Of a stretch of DNA of 64,000 nucleotides, positions 8,642 to 17,382 are shown piece after piece. This DNA is from Candidatus Zhuqueibacterota bacterium (GTDB lineage: Bacteria; Zhuqueibacterota; Zhuqueibacteria; Zhuqueibacterales; Zhuqueibacteraceae). The notes under the pieces are model-generated. The model was not told the origin of the DNA. It searched no databases and worked only from the letters and a program-made list of their open reading frames with translations. Numbering within the stretch: position 1 is the first letter of the stretch; each line of letters opens with the position of its first letter. The stretch covers positions 1 through 64,000 of the forward strand of contig JAKEEU010000145.1 in the NCBI GenBank assembly GCA_022616415.1, written 5' to 3'. Position numbers and translations under genes: made by a program.

Positions 8642-9124
8642 TTAGTGATGCTGGGCAAGTATGGTGTCAATCAGCTCGAGCAAAATTGTATCGCGCAGAC
8701 CCGGGCGCTTTTCGATGAAAACGGTAATTCCCAACCTGCGCAGTTGTTGCCCGATTTCCACTTCGCCTTCAACAGAAAAGACGCCGATTTGTACCGGCTT
8801 CACATGCGCCGGTGGCAGAAATCCATTTTTGGGGTGATCGGGGTCAAGCAGCCAAGCGAGCAGCTCCAATCCCAATTGCGCCATGGTTTTATCCGAACCT
8901 GCATGCTCATATAAATTGCGCCAATGATGGTCTTTTCCCGGTGGCAGCCGGATATCCATGATGATGGCATCAAACTTCACCGTTTGCAGGTAACGAACGG
9001 CGGTGGTGGCGTCTTCTGCGAGGGTGAGCTCGTATTTGCGGGAGGCATAGATTGGCCCCATGAAACTCGCTAGTTCAAAACGCGCGCTATCTTCCACCCA
9101 TAGCACGCGCGGCTTCTTTTTCAT
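8642..9124 (-). CDS. Single-domain response regulator (receiver)
   Basis: A 160-residue receiver-like protein with no output domain. The acidic pair is Glu11/Asp12 (WVEDSAR), the phospho-acceptor is Asp57 (FDAIIMDIRLP), and Lys139 (FIEKRPG) takes the conserved lysine position. An insert of about 40 residues after Asp57 (HHWRNLYEHAGSDK and so on) is longer than in CheY. The stop overlaps the ATG... region of the kinase gene by four bases (9121-9124), indicating translational coupling with the PAS kinase upstream, its likely phosphodonor. It probably signals by protein contact rather than DNA binding. Confidence 0.8.
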   Translation of the reverse strand: MKKKPRVLWVEDSARFELASFMGPIYASRKYELTLAEDATTAVRYLQTVKFDAIIMDIRLPPGKDHHWRNLYEHAGSDKTMAQLGLELLAWLLDPDHPKNGFLPPAHVKPVQIGVFSVEGEVEIGQQLRRLGITVFIEKRPGLRDTILLELIDTILAQHH

Positions 9125-10650
9125 AGCTCAGATTCTCCTTCCCCGGGTTTAGCTTCCGGCAAGCATAAGGTTACTGTCGTTAGAAATGGCTGATTAAAAT
9201 ATTCGTCACTTTCGGGCGTCAAAGAGGAGTAAGCGCGGGCCGGACGGCTTTCGACTTTAAGATCGCCTTGATGCTTTCTCGCAACTTCCAGGGCATCGGT
9301 CAAACCGATACCGGTTCCGAGCCGTCCCCGGTCCTTTGACCATTTGCCGCGATAACCGAGCTGGAAAATCAGGCGATTATCCAACTCTTTCGGCTCGATG
9401 GGCACCCCCCAGTTTTCAACGGCGATACGGATATTGCCATTTTCCCGGCACATTCGAATTCCCACCCATGGTGATTTGCCACGATCACGATGCCAACTGT
9501 ATTTGATCGCATTATGCAGCAAGTTTGCCAAGGCCCGAACCAGCTCGCGCTCAATTCCAATGACTGCGGCATCACCAATTTCGTTATTGGGTTTGAGCGT
9601 TACCCGGCTACTGTGCGCAAACTCGGCCAGTTGTTTAATGGCGGCTTCAATGAGCCTGGCCACTTGCAGGCGTTGCTGAGCTTCTGTTTTGCGAACATCC
9701 GCCGTGATAAATTCCCGGAATGCCCGAATCGTGTAATCCATCTGCAGTACCGCGGTACGGGTTTTCAGCACTTCATATAATGCCGTTATCCGTTCCAGGC
9801 TTGTCGCGACTTGCAAGAGATCGCGGGTCAATTCTCGCGGCAGCTTGCGCGGAGGTATTTGACCAAAAATTTCACGAAGGCGGCGCGCCACGACCCGCAG
9901 CGTGCTGGCCCGAGATTCTTGAATCGGGATGTTGCCGATGAAGTCACGAAGCAGGGGGAGTTGTTCTTCCAATTCACTCCACAAAGCTGCGGACAACGCT
10001 TCCAATCTGGCCTCATCTCGAGACAATTGGAGTAATTTATCTAATTTTGTTGCCGCTTCCTGGGCCGGGCTGGCCAACACGTGATCAACATCCTCGAACG
10101 AAGGGGAGTCGCTATCACCAAAGGGATTGGGGCCAAGCGCACTAATCGCGACATTAAGTGTCTGCTGTACCATGACCAACGTGCTGGTGTTCGCATGCAG
10201 TACCCGACCGATGTCGGTGGTGAGTTCTAAATTTCGCTGAGCCAGAGTCTGGTTAATCGCCAAATATTTGTGCTCGTCGGTGATATCCACCAGAGAGCCC
10301 ATGTAGCCAATCAGCTCATTCGTTTCTGCGTGGCGTACCGCACGGCAGTTGTTCTGGACATAAATGTCGCGCCCGTCAATTTTGAAATTGATGATTTCAT
10401 TTTCAAGATACCCGCCTTGGGCTTCCGCCTCGAGAACACGTTGGAGCAATTTTTCACGCGCTGAGGGGTCTGCGTAAAAATCGCCGATTTTTTTTGTGAT
10501 AGACCCTTCGGCCGGTAACTCCAATAGGCGGCGAGCGTAGGCGTTGCAGAGAATGAAATGACCTTCAGGCGTAACCGCGTAGATACCTATAGGCAGGTAA
10601 GAAGGATCAAAGCAACTGAGGATATGATTTAGATCTTGTTCGATTGACAT
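9121..10650 (-). CDS. PAS-domain sensor histidine kinase
   Basis: A 509-residue cytoplasmic kinase. Residues 1-130 form a PAS/PAC sensor (LPIGIYAVTPEGHFILCNAYARRLLELP, ending near DITDEHKY). A long helical middle follows, and the last 160 residues hold the ATP-binding domain with an N box (ALANLLHNAIKYS), VENWGVPI and the G box GRLGTGIGLTDALEVARKHQG. No textbook H-box (HELRTP) is visible; a histidine in GRVLHANTS or the helix near ADVRKTEAQQ may serve, or dimer-partner phosphorylation may be unusual. There is no membrane segment. It is the first gene of a minus-strand unit with the receiver and the membrane protein. Confidence 0.85.
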   Translation of the reverse strand: MSIEQDLNHILSCFDPSYLPIGIYAVTPEGHFILCNAYARRLLELPAEGSITKKIGDFYADPSAREKLLQRVLEAEAQGGYLENEIINFKIDGRDIYVQNNCRAVRHAETNELIGYMGSLVDITDEHKYLAINQTLAQRNLELTTDIGRVLHANTSTLVMVQQTLNVAISALGPNPFGDSDSPSFEDVDHVLASPAQEAATKLDKLLQLSRDEARLEALSAALWSELEEQLPLLRDFIGNIPIQESRASTLRVVARRLREIFGQIPPRKLPRELTRDLLQVATSLERITALYEVLKTRTAVLQMDYTIRAFREFITADVRKTEAQQRLQVARLIEAAIKQLAEFAHSSRVTLKPNNEIGDAAVIGIERELVRALANLLHNAIKYSWHRDRGKSPWVGIRMCRENGNIRIAVENWGVPIEPKELDNRLIFQLGYRGKWSKDRGRLGTGIGLTDALEVARKHQGDLKVESRPARAYSSLTPESDEYFNQPFLTTVTLCLPEAKPGEGESEL

Positions 10651-10896
10651 CGCAGTTTTCCCGAATAATCTATAAACCTGTAACGCGGCTTTGGCGGCAA
10701 CAATTTAAGCACAAATGATGAAAATAAGCGTCGTCGCGACGCCTTCGGGCGTTTACCCCTTGGTGAACGCCTGGCGTTTAAAGGCGCGATCACGAGCTGC
10801 AAAAATCGAAATCGCGCTTAATCATCCCTCACCCCCCATAATATTAGACACAAAATACAGCAAATAATTCACATATTTTTTGAGGCAACATTCGTC

Positions 10897-12339
10897 TTAA
10901 GCTCGGTGGAGCTTGTCGATAGCATCAACCATCCCGGACTCCACCGGTTTACCGAATTTACCGCCAAAGATCATCGCTAAGGCGCTCGCCGGCAGCGCAA
11001 AAAGAATAGCAGAAAGCGGCGGCGCCAACTGTGAAAACTGAAAAAAAAGATAAACGACAAAACCGACGAGTATACTTCCGATTCCACCCGCAAGATTCGC
11101 CTTTTTCCACCATAGGCCGGCAATCACCGGCACAAACAGCGCCGCACTGAGCAAACCGATGGCAGCCGAGTAAAACATCGTAATCAGTTTCGGCGGTGAA
11201 TAGGCAAAGTACATCGCAATCAAGCCGACCAGCCAGGCAATGCCGATGTTAAGATAACCGCCGGCTTTTTCGCTCAACTTCTTTTCCACAAAATTTCCGA
11301 GCACGTCGTGCGAGATGGCCGAACTGCAGGCCAGGAGCAATGCGTCTGTGGTGGACATCACCGCTGCCAGCACCGCCGCGACGGCAAGTCCGCGTATGAC
11401 CGGCGGAAATTCGTTTTGCATAACGCGCAGGAAAATCTCGTCGGCGTCTTTCAATTCCGGAAAATGGATTTTGCCAACCGGCACGATGGTCAGCACCGCC
11501 GCCAGAATCATGATGCTGTAGATGATCATCGCCACATTGAGCGAAATGCGCGCGCCATGCGCGTCTTTGGCGGTGAACACGCGCATCACGATGTGGGGAA
11601 TAACCGGTATCGCGGCGGCCCAAATGACGAATGAGCCGAGATAACTTGCCAGCGGTTGGTGCGCCACCTGCCCAAGCTGCGGCACTTGCGTTGCCGTCAT
11701 CTCCATAATCGCAAACGGCGAGCCCATGCGCGCCATCATGACGAAGGCGGCGCCAAGCACCACAAACAGCATCAAAATGCCCTGCACGACGTCCGTCCAG
11801 GTGATGGCCAACATGCCGCCGATGGAAACGTAGAGAATGAACACCAATGTGCTGATGGTCACCGCGTGTTTATAAGGTATTCCCAACAGAAATTCGGCGG
11901 TGATGCCGGCGGCTTTCATTTGTGCGATGATGTACACGGTGAAGCTGACGACGATGATGCCCGGCACGAGATAGCGCACGAGCGGATGCGGAAAACGATA
12001 AGCGAGAAAATCCGTGATGGTGAATTTGCCGAAATTGCGCAGCGGTTTGGCCACTAAAATGGAGGCGAGCGGAAAACCGAGCACAGCGCCGGCGAACAGC
12101 GCCAGTGTATATGGAATGCCCTTGCCGTAAGCCAAGCCCATCACGCCGATGATCGAGCCGCCGCTGGCGAGCGTGGCCATGATGGCCATCGCATTCACAA
12201 ACGTACCGATTCGCCGGCCCGCCACCCAGTATTCGTCGCGCGAAGCCAGCACTCGGCGCGAGGCCAGAACGCCGATGCCGATGCACACAACCAAATAGGC
12301 AATAACGAGGATGTACTCCGGGGTCATTTTTTTTCTCAC
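10897..12339 (-). CDS. Sodium:solute symporter (SSS family)
   Basis: A 480-residue inner-membrane protein with about 13 hydrophobic helices. Family landmarks include an N-terminal YLVVCIGIGVLASRRV, the DEYWVAGRRIGTFVNAMAIMATLASGGSIIG segment, ITWTDVVQG, and MSTTDALLLACSS in the sodium-site region. It most resembles the acetate/proline/pantothenate symporter branch; the substrate cannot be read from sequence. It is preceded by an 80-aa membrane protein and followed by nothing on its strand. Neighbouring catabolic genes suggest that the cargo is an amino acid or organic acid. Confidence 0.88.
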   Translation of the reverse strand: MRKKMTPEYILVIAYLVVCIGIGVLASRRVLASRDEYWVAGRRIGTFVNAMAIMATLASGGSIIGVMGLAYGKGIPYTLALFAGAVLGFPLASILVAKPLRNFGKFTITDFLAYRFPHPLVRYLVPGIIVVSFTVYIIAQMKAAGITAEFLLGIPYKHAVTISTLVFILYVSIGGMLAITWTDVVQGILMLFVVLGAAFVMMARMGSPFAIMEMTATQVPQLGQVAHQPLASYLGSFVIWAAAIPVIPHIVMRVFTAKDAHGARISLNVAMIIYSIMILAAVLTIVPVGKIHFPELKDADEIFLRVMQNEFPPVIRGLAVAAVLAAVMSTTDALLLACSSAISHDVLGNFVEKKLSEKAGGYLNIGIAWLVGLIAMYFAYSPPKLITMFYSAAIGLLSAALFVPVIAGLWWKKANLAGGIGSILVGFVVYLFFQFSQLAPPLSAILFALPASALAMIFGGKFGKPVESGMVDAIDKLHRA

Positions 12340-12349
12340 TTTTGAGGGG

Positions 12350-12403
12350 GCGTGGACTTTCTAGTCCACACGCTCATCGCGGACAAGAAAGTCCGCGCTC
12401 CCT
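12350..12403. repeat. Double hairpin GTGGACTTTCTAGTCCAC + GCGGACAAGAAAGTCCGC
   Basis: Two adjacent palindromes at 12352-12369 and 12379-12396. A near-identical copy is at 24840-24894 in another intergenic gap. Here it also codes for the last residues of the 80-aa gene, so the insertion probably replaced that gene's original end. Confidence 0.85.
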
Positions 12404-12603
12404 CGTGAAACGCGGTGACGAATCAAGCGAATGAGCGCAATGGTTGGCGAGAGCACCATCAGCGCCGTCATCAGCCAGCCGAACAGCGCCATGCCGGCCA
12501 CGTGTATGCCCTGCGACCACGGCAGAAAGGAGATAAAAGAAAAGACGATGATAACGATGAGATACCAGCGGTCACCGCGTGGCATGGGGAAAAAGTTGGA
12601 CAT
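12361..12603 (-). CDS. Small membrane partner of the symporter (80 aa)
   Basis: The start is the ATG at 12603 behind a good GGAGGGAGC ribosome site. The 80 residues hold two hydrophobic helices (WYLIVIIVFSFISFLPW and GMALFGWLMTALMVLSPTIAL), the layout of the short DUF485/DUF3311-type subunits often encoded with SSS symporters. Its last 14 residues (RGSADFLVRDERVD) come from the dispersed double-hairpin repeat, so the native C-terminus is probably lost. It lies 21 bp upstream of the symporter start in the same orientation. Confidence 0.7.
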   Translation of the reverse strand: MSNFFPMPRGDRWYLIVIIVFSFISFLPWSQGIHVAGMALFGWLMTALMVLSPTIALIRLIRHRVSRGSADFLVRDERVD

Positions 12604-12614
12604 GCTCCCTCCGC

Positions 12615-12965
12615 TTACGATGGTTTGATGATCAACTCTGTTGGCATCTCGTTTTCCTGCGGCTTGGGATTCGTGGCACGAAACAAAGGGCAGTGAATCT
12701 CCGAAAGAAACTGTGCGAGAGAACCAAGCAAGAAATCCTTTTGCAGCTCGAGCATATCGGCATCGAAGCCGCCCTCGCTGTTTCGATGGCCTTCGATATC
12801 CAGAATCAGCTTCCTGGTCTTGCCGGGCATGGTTTTCTGGCATCTCTGTACCAGCTCGAACAAGATATGCGCCGTCTCGTCGAATCCCTCGTGGCTGTAA
12901 ACGACGTGGTATATCGCGACGGCCCTGTCGTCGGATTCGAGTTTGGTTTGACCGTTTCTTTTCAT
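12615..12965 (-). CDS. Hypothetical protein, 116 aa
   Basis: A soluble alpha/beta-looking protein without recognised domain; segments include AIYHVVYSHEGFDETAHILFEL, KTRKLILDIEGHRN and GFDADMLELQKDFLLGSLAQF. It ends 11 bp before the small symporter partner, so it is likely to be co-transcribed with it and with the symporter. Nothing in it indicates an enzyme. Confidence 0.6.
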   Translation of the reverse strand: MKRNGQTKLESDDRAVAIYHVVYSHEGFDETAHILFELVQRCQKTMPGKTRKLILDIEGHRNSEGGFDADMLELQKDFLLGSLAQFLSEIHCPLFRATNPKPQENEMPTELIIKPS

Positions 12966-13098
12966 GGAAAATTTTCCTTGACTTTTTTGAGAATTTTCGT
13001 ATTTTATTTACTGAAGGTGCTCTGCAATAAAGCAGGAGCGGATAGGACGCTGCGATGCGTCCACCTGCGGTGAAGTATAAAAGCCGTTAAAAATTTCT

Positions 13099-13130
13099 CG
13101 CCCTCGTGGATATCCGTGAGGGCGTTTTAT
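13099..13130 (+). terminator. Rho-independent-type hairpin
   Basis: CGCCCTC and GAGGGCG arms around GTGGATATCCGT, followed by TTTTAT on the plus strand. No plus-strand gene ends here, so it may act for the minus-strand CoA-transferase gene, whose complement is followed by a weaker T-rich run. Confidence 0.5.
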
Positions 13131-13144
13131 TTGGAGTTCTCAAA

Positions 13145-13168
13145 GCCAGTCGGGCCGACTGGGCTACG
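13145..13168. repeat. Intergenic palindrome, CAGTC/GACTG family
   Basis: GCCAGTCGGGCCGACTGGGC then TACG, immediately next to the stop of the CoA-transferase gene. Confidence 0.65.
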
Positions 13169-14086
13169 TTAAAACCCATAATTCACCACCCCACTCAACC
13201 GTTGATTAACCGCCAAGCGTTTCCAAGTCTCCTCGCCCATCTTTTTCACATACGCGGCGCGGTCCGGCAAGCCGTAAATCCACTCGTCGAGATAGATTTG
13301 CATGCTTTTTTCATCTTTGGAGATGGCGTCCCATTTGATGTAGAAATCATTGTCGCGGTCGTAGTAACCTTGTGCGAAGCTCGGATGCGCGCCGTACGGC
13401 TCCACGACGACGGCGTTGACGATCATGCCTGGAATCACGGTGCGGTTAGGATCGGCGCGGATAATTTGCTCGTCAACCAATTCTTCCACCACGACGATGA
13501 CGCGCTTGGCGGCGAAAGCGGCTTCTTTCTGCACGCCGAACAAGCCCCAAATTTGCGCATTGCCATTTGCGTCGGCGCGTTGCGCATGAACGATTGTCAC
13601 ATCCGGTTGCAGCGCCGGCACGGCATTCAGTTCTTCGCCAGTAAATGGACAAACGACGGTGCGAATATTCGGATTGACCTTAGGCAAATCGCTGCCCCGA
13701 TAAGAGCGCAGCGGCATGAACGGCAGCCTGGCGGCGCCGGCATAAACGCGCATGGCCATGCCGAAATGCGAATATTCTTCAAGCTCAATCGAATGTGGCC
13801 TTCCCTTCTCGACGGCGCGGCGCAACGCATGCAGCGGGCCGACGCCAGGGTTGCCGGCCCACGAGAAAACCAATTTGCGCACGCAGCCGGCGGCGATCAT
13901 TTGGTCGTAGATCAAATCCGGCGTCAACCGGCATGCCACCAGATCTTTCTTGCGCTGGCGGATGATTTCATGTCCTGCTGCAAAGCAGATGAGATGCGTG
14001 AAGCCTTCGATCATCACCGCATCGCCATCGTGAACAAATTCACGGATGGCGTCGGACATGGACATGACCTTCGATTGACCAGCCAT
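13169..14086 (-). CDS. CoA-transferase family I, subunit A
   Basis: A 305-residue protein with the alpha-subunit pattern of glutaconate/3-oxoacid CoA-transferases: MSMSDAIREFVHDGDAVMIEGF at the start, FSWAGNPGVGPLHALRRAVE, and VTIVHAQRADANGNAQIWG. The catalytic glutamate of these heterodimers lies in subunit B, and no subunit B gene follows or precedes it here. It must pair with a distant gene or be non-catalytic. It transfers CoA between acids in organic-acid or amino-acid breakdown. It lies downstream of an aldehyde dehydrogenase and an aminotransferase on the same strand, consistent with a semialdehyde-to-acid-to-CoA-ester route. Confidence 0.85.
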   Translation of the reverse strand: MAGQSKVMSMSDAIREFVHDGDAVMIEGFTHLICFAAGHEIIRQRKKDLVACRLTPDLIYDQMIAAGCVRKLVFSWAGNPGVGPLHALRRAVEKGRPHSIELEEYSHFGMAMRVYAGAARLPFMPLRSYRGSDLPKVNPNIRTVVCPFTGEELNAVPALQPDVTIVHAQRADANGNAQIWGLFGVQKEAAFAAKRVIVVVEELVDEQIIRADPNRTVIPGMIVNAVVVEPYGAHPSFAQGYYDRDNDFYIKWDAISKDEKSMQIYLDEWIYGLPDRAAYVKKMGEETWKRLAVNQRLSGVVNYGF

Positions 14087-14233
14087 AGAATTTTTTGCTG
14101 AATATTTGGATCATTGGAGTGATGGATAAATGGATCGTTGGATTAATGGAGTGACACGGATATTTCGAAATTTCAAAATCCCATCGATCCAAGACTCCAT
14201 CAATCCAATAATCCATCGATCCATTACTCCGCT

Positions 14234-15802
14234 TTATTTGATGACGGTCCGGCTCTGCTCGCGCATAAATTGCTGCACGTAATACGGGCCGCACGCGCCT
14301 TTTCCCGTGCTGCCGCTGCCTTTCCAGCCGCAGAACGAATTCACGCCTGGCCACGCGCCAGTGGTCGCGCCGGTGCGGCGATTCGCGTACGTGACACCGG
14401 CCTCGATGTGATCGAAGAAATAATCCAACTCTTTTCTATTCTTGGTAAAAATGCCGGCGGTGAGGCCGTATTCGGCTTTGTTGGAGAGCTTAACCGCCTG
14501 CTCCAATGAATCTACGGCCGCGACAGCGAGAAAAGGAAGAAAAAGCTCTTCGTAGAAGAAACGATGATAATGCGGCAGGCCATCCACAATCGTGGGCGCG
14601 ACAAAATAGCCGTTGGCGAATCCATCGTCTTTGAGCTGCCTGCCGCCGGTGAGAATCATGCCGCTGTCTTTCTGCGCCTCGTTAACCGCCGTGGCGAATT
14701 TATCGTAGGCATTCTGATTGATAACCGGCCCGAGATAAATATCGCGCTGGCTGGGATCGCCGACGGTGATTTTTGCCGTCTTTTCCAGGAGCAGATCCAT
14801 GAACTTCTCTTTGACTTTATGATGAACATACACACGCGAGCAGGCGCTGCACTTTTGGCCTTGCAAACCGAAGGCCGACTTCATCACGCCTTCGGCGGCG
14901 ACATCAAGATCGGCGCTCGGCATCACGATCGCAGGGTTCTTCCCGCCCGTTTCGATGATCGTCGGCCGAATCATGTTTTGGCTGAAATCATGAAAAATGT
15001 GCATGCCCACCGGCTTAGAGCCGGTGAAAACGATACCATCCAGTTTCGGGTGTTTAATCAGCTCCTCGCCGATGCGGCGGTCGCCCGCAATAAAATTGAA
15101 CGCGCCAGGCGGCAAGCCCGCCTCGTGATAAATCTCTGCCAACCGGTAGCCGATCCACGGCGTGTCTTTCGAAGGTTTGAAAACGACGGTATTGCCGGCA
15201 ACCAACGCACCGGCACTCATGCCAGTTGAAAGCGCCAACGGAAAATTGAAAGGCGCAATTACCGCCCACGCGCCGTAAGGACGCAACACACTGCGGGTGT
15301 CTTCATTCGGCGAAAGCTTGCCGAGCGGCATCGAAAAGCCTTTGGCCTCCATGATTTGCAGGCAATAGTAATCAATCAAATCCGCCGACTCTTCCGCATC
15401 GCCCATGGCCTCGAACCGATTCTTGCCGGCTTCGAGGCTCATAATCGCCGCCAGCTCGAATTTGTGTTGGCGAATCAGCGCCGCGGCTTTGCGCATGATT
15501 TTCACGCGCTGGCGATAATCCATGCCGCGCCAAACCGGAAAAGCCTTGCGCGCCGCTTCAACCGCCGCATCCATTTCCTCTTCGGTGGCTTGGCGGAAAT
15601 TGGCGAGCACCTCGTGCGTATCCGCCGGATTGGCGCTGGCAAAAATTTCGCCGCGACCGTGTATTGGCCGGTTGTTGATCGAGTGGGGGTAAGTTTTCCC
15701 CACGTTCTTCTTGACCGCTGCAACAGCTTTATCATATTGGCGATGAAAAACCTCCAAATTCGCGCCGAGGGTGCTGTAGGTGATTTTGAATTGTTTGGGC
15801 AT
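14234..15802 (-). CDS. Aldehyde dehydrogenase, glutamate-semialdehyde (P5C) dehydrogenase type
   Basis: A 522-residue NAD(P)-dependent aldehyde dehydrogenase. Signatures are APFNFPLAL, the nucleotide-fold FTGSKPVG, the general base in IIETGGKNPAIV and the catalytic cysteine in GLQGQKCSACSRVYVH. The C-terminal TGAWPGVNSFCGWKGSGSTGKG is typical of the RocA/PutA-like P5C dehydrogenase branch. It oxidises an amino-acid-derived semialdehyde to the acid. The gap to the next gene (14087-14233) holds short ATGGATCGTTGG-type repeats facing each other and no gene. It is placed between an aminotransferase and a CoA-transferase subunit. Confidence 0.9.
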   Translation of the reverse strand: MPKQFKITYSTLGANLEVFHRQYDKAVAAVKKNVGKTYPHSINNRPIHGRGEIFASANPADTHEVLANFRQATEEEMDAAVEAARKAFPVWRGMDYRQRVKIMRKAAALIRQHKFELAAIMSLEAGKNRFEAMGDAEESADLIDYYCLQIMEAKGFSMPLGKLSPNEDTRSVLRPYGAWAVIAPFNFPLALSTGMSAGALVAGNTVVFKPSKDTPWIGYRLAEIYHEAGLPPGAFNFIAGDRRIGEELIKHPKLDGIVFTGSKPVGMHIFHDFSQNMIRPTIIETGGKNPAIVMPSADLDVAAEGVMKSAFGLQGQKCSACSRVYVHHKVKEKFMDLLLEKTAKITVGDPSQRDIYLGPVINQNAYDKFATAVNEAQKDSGMILTGGRQLKDDGFANGYFVAPTIVDGLPHYHRFFYEELFLPFLAVAAVDSLEQAVKLSNKAEYGLTAGIFTKNRKELDYFFDHIEAGVTYANRRTGATTGAWPGVNSFCGWKGSGSTGKGACGPYYVQQFMREQSRTVIK

Positions 15803-15825
15803 GAAAACCTCCGTCTCCTTATTTT

Positions 15826-15888
15826 CATACTCCTACTCGCTTTGGTTATTTTCAAAAGCGCGTAAGAGCAGGAGTATGAGTAAGAGTT
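15826..15888. repeat. Purine-strand hairpin (CATACTCCTACTCGCTTT / GAGTATG)
   Basis: CATACTCCTACTCGC faces GCGCGTAAGAGCAGGAGTATG across a short loop, continuing into a GAGTAAGAG run. A related copy is at 50118-50187. It lies between the aldehyde dehydrogenase and aminotransferase genes. Confidence 0.7.
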
Positions 15889-15942
15889 TGGTTCTGTGAA
15901 TGAGAGAAACGCTTGCTGTTTGAAAATTTCATAAGCAAAATA

Positions 15943-17325
15943 TCAAGCCCGCGTCCATCCCCCTTTATGGCTGATTTCTTCCGCAACCATATCGAGCACG
16001 CGAGACAAAATCGTGACAATCTCATGCACTTGTTCATCAGTGACGATGAACGGCGGCGCCAGCATAATCAGATCGCCATCTTTGCCGTCGACGTGCCCGA
16101 CGTTCGTCCACACCACGAGACCGTGCGCCAATGCGGTGGCAGAAACCAATTCCACGACGCGCCACGCACGGGGAAAGGGTGCGCGAGTGGTTTTGTCTCT
16201 GACAAACTCGATGCCGGCGAGCAAACCGCGGCCGCGAATGTCGCCGACTAACGGATGATCGGTGAGATGAGCCAGCAATTCTTGGTGCAACAACGTGCCC
16301 ATTTCCGTGCAGCGCGCGAGTAGGTCATGTTGTTGTAAAAAGCGAATTGTTGCCAACCCCGCCGCGCACGCGACCGGATGCTGCGCAAAAGTTTGCGCGT
16401 GCAAAAACTCGCTGCCGCTCTCGCGAATGGTTGTGATAATGTCTTCGCGCGTCAGCATCGCCGAGAGCGCAACGTAACCACCGGTCAGTCCCTTGCCTAC
16501 GAGCAAAACATCGGGTGTAACACCGTAACTTGAAATCGCAAACCAATCACCGGTGCGACCCATGCCGCAAAGAATTTCGTCGGCGATGAAGAGCACATCG
16601 TATTTTCGGCAAATCTCCAGCACGCGCGGATAATATTGCTCCGGCGGCACCATCGCCCCGCCGGTGGAACCGAGCACCGGTTCGGCGATAAACGCCGCCA
16701 CCGTTTCCGGATCGGCTTGTTGAATCGCCAGCTCCAATTCCTGCGCGCATTCGTAGTCACATTGTGGAAACGTTTTTCCCCACGGGCAGCGATAACAAAT
16801 CGGCGGCGGAATTTTGGGATGATCAATATAGAGCGGCTCGAAGAGGGTGCGATAATGTTGCCGGCCGCTCACGCCCATCGAGCCAAGGGTGTTGCCATGA
16901 TAGCTCGGCATTCGGCTGATGACTTTATATTTCTTCGTCTGTCCTTTTGCCATCCAATATTGCCGCACCAATTTCATCGCCGCTTCGGTCGCCTCAGTGC
17001 CGCCGGAAAGAAAAAACGCCTTGTTCAACCCCGCCGGCGCAATCGCACACAACTCGCGCGCCAACTCTTCCACCGGCTCGTGGGTAAATTGCATGCCGCT
17101 GACGTAGGCGAGCTTGGCCGCTTGCTCACCAATGGCGCGGGCAATCTCGGCATTGCCATGGCCGGCGTTCACCACCATCGCGCCGCCGGAGGCATCGAGA
17201 TAGCGCCGTTCCTCGTTGTCGAAAAGATAAACGCCCTCGCCGCGCACGATATAAGGAAATTGATAACGCAGCTTGCGGTAGAGAACGTTGCCGTGCGGGT
17301 AGGCGAATTTTTTGTTGGAACTCAT
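15943..17325 (-). CDS. Class III PLP-dependent aminotransferase
   Basis: A 460-residue fold-type I enzyme. It shows NAGHGNAEIARAIGEQ, FFLSGGTEATEAAMKLVRQY for cofactor phosphate binding, SYHGNTLGSMGVSG, the LFIADEILCGMGRTG aspartate motif and the Schiff-base lysine in LLVGKGLTGGYVAL. A Cys-rich insert (CYRCPWGKTFPQCDYECA) near residue 180 is present and could bind metal or form disulfides. It moves an omega-amino group to an oxo acid; the substrate is open (GABA, ornithine and lysine are common). The following aldehyde dehydrogenase would take the semialdehyde product. Confidence 0.9.
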   Translation of the reverse strand: MSSNKKFAYPHGNVLYRKLRYQFPYIVRGEGVYLFDNEERRYLDASGGAMVVNAGHGNAEIARAIGEQAAKLAYVSGMQFTHEPVEELARELCAIAPAGLNKAFFLSGGTEATEAAMKLVRQYWMAKGQTKKYKVISRMPSYHGNTLGSMGVSGRQHYRTLFEPLYIDHPKIPPPICYRCPWGKTFPQCDYECAQELELAIQQADPETVAAFIAEPVLGSTGGAMVPPEQYYPRVLEICRKYDVLFIADEILCGMGRTGDWFAISSYGVTPDVLLVGKGLTGGYVALSAMLTREDIITTIRESGSEFLHAQTFAQHPVACAAGLATIRFLQQHDLLARCTEMGTLLHQELLAHLTDHPLVGDIRGRGLLAGIEFVRDKTTRAPFPRAWRVVELVSATALAHGLVVWTNVGHVDGKDGDLIMLAPPFIVTDEQVHEIVTILSRVLDMVAEEISHKGGWTRA

Positions 17326-17382
17326 ATTTTCACTTTTTGACTTTTCTTCCCTTTCCCCGTTGTTTCCACTTCCAATATTCTT

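Noticed and set aside
13106-14101. 331-codon plus-strand frame over the CoA-transferase gene
   Set aside because: Antisense shadow: the minus strand has clear CoA-transferase motifs, and this frame is His/Arg-rich without recognisable domain.
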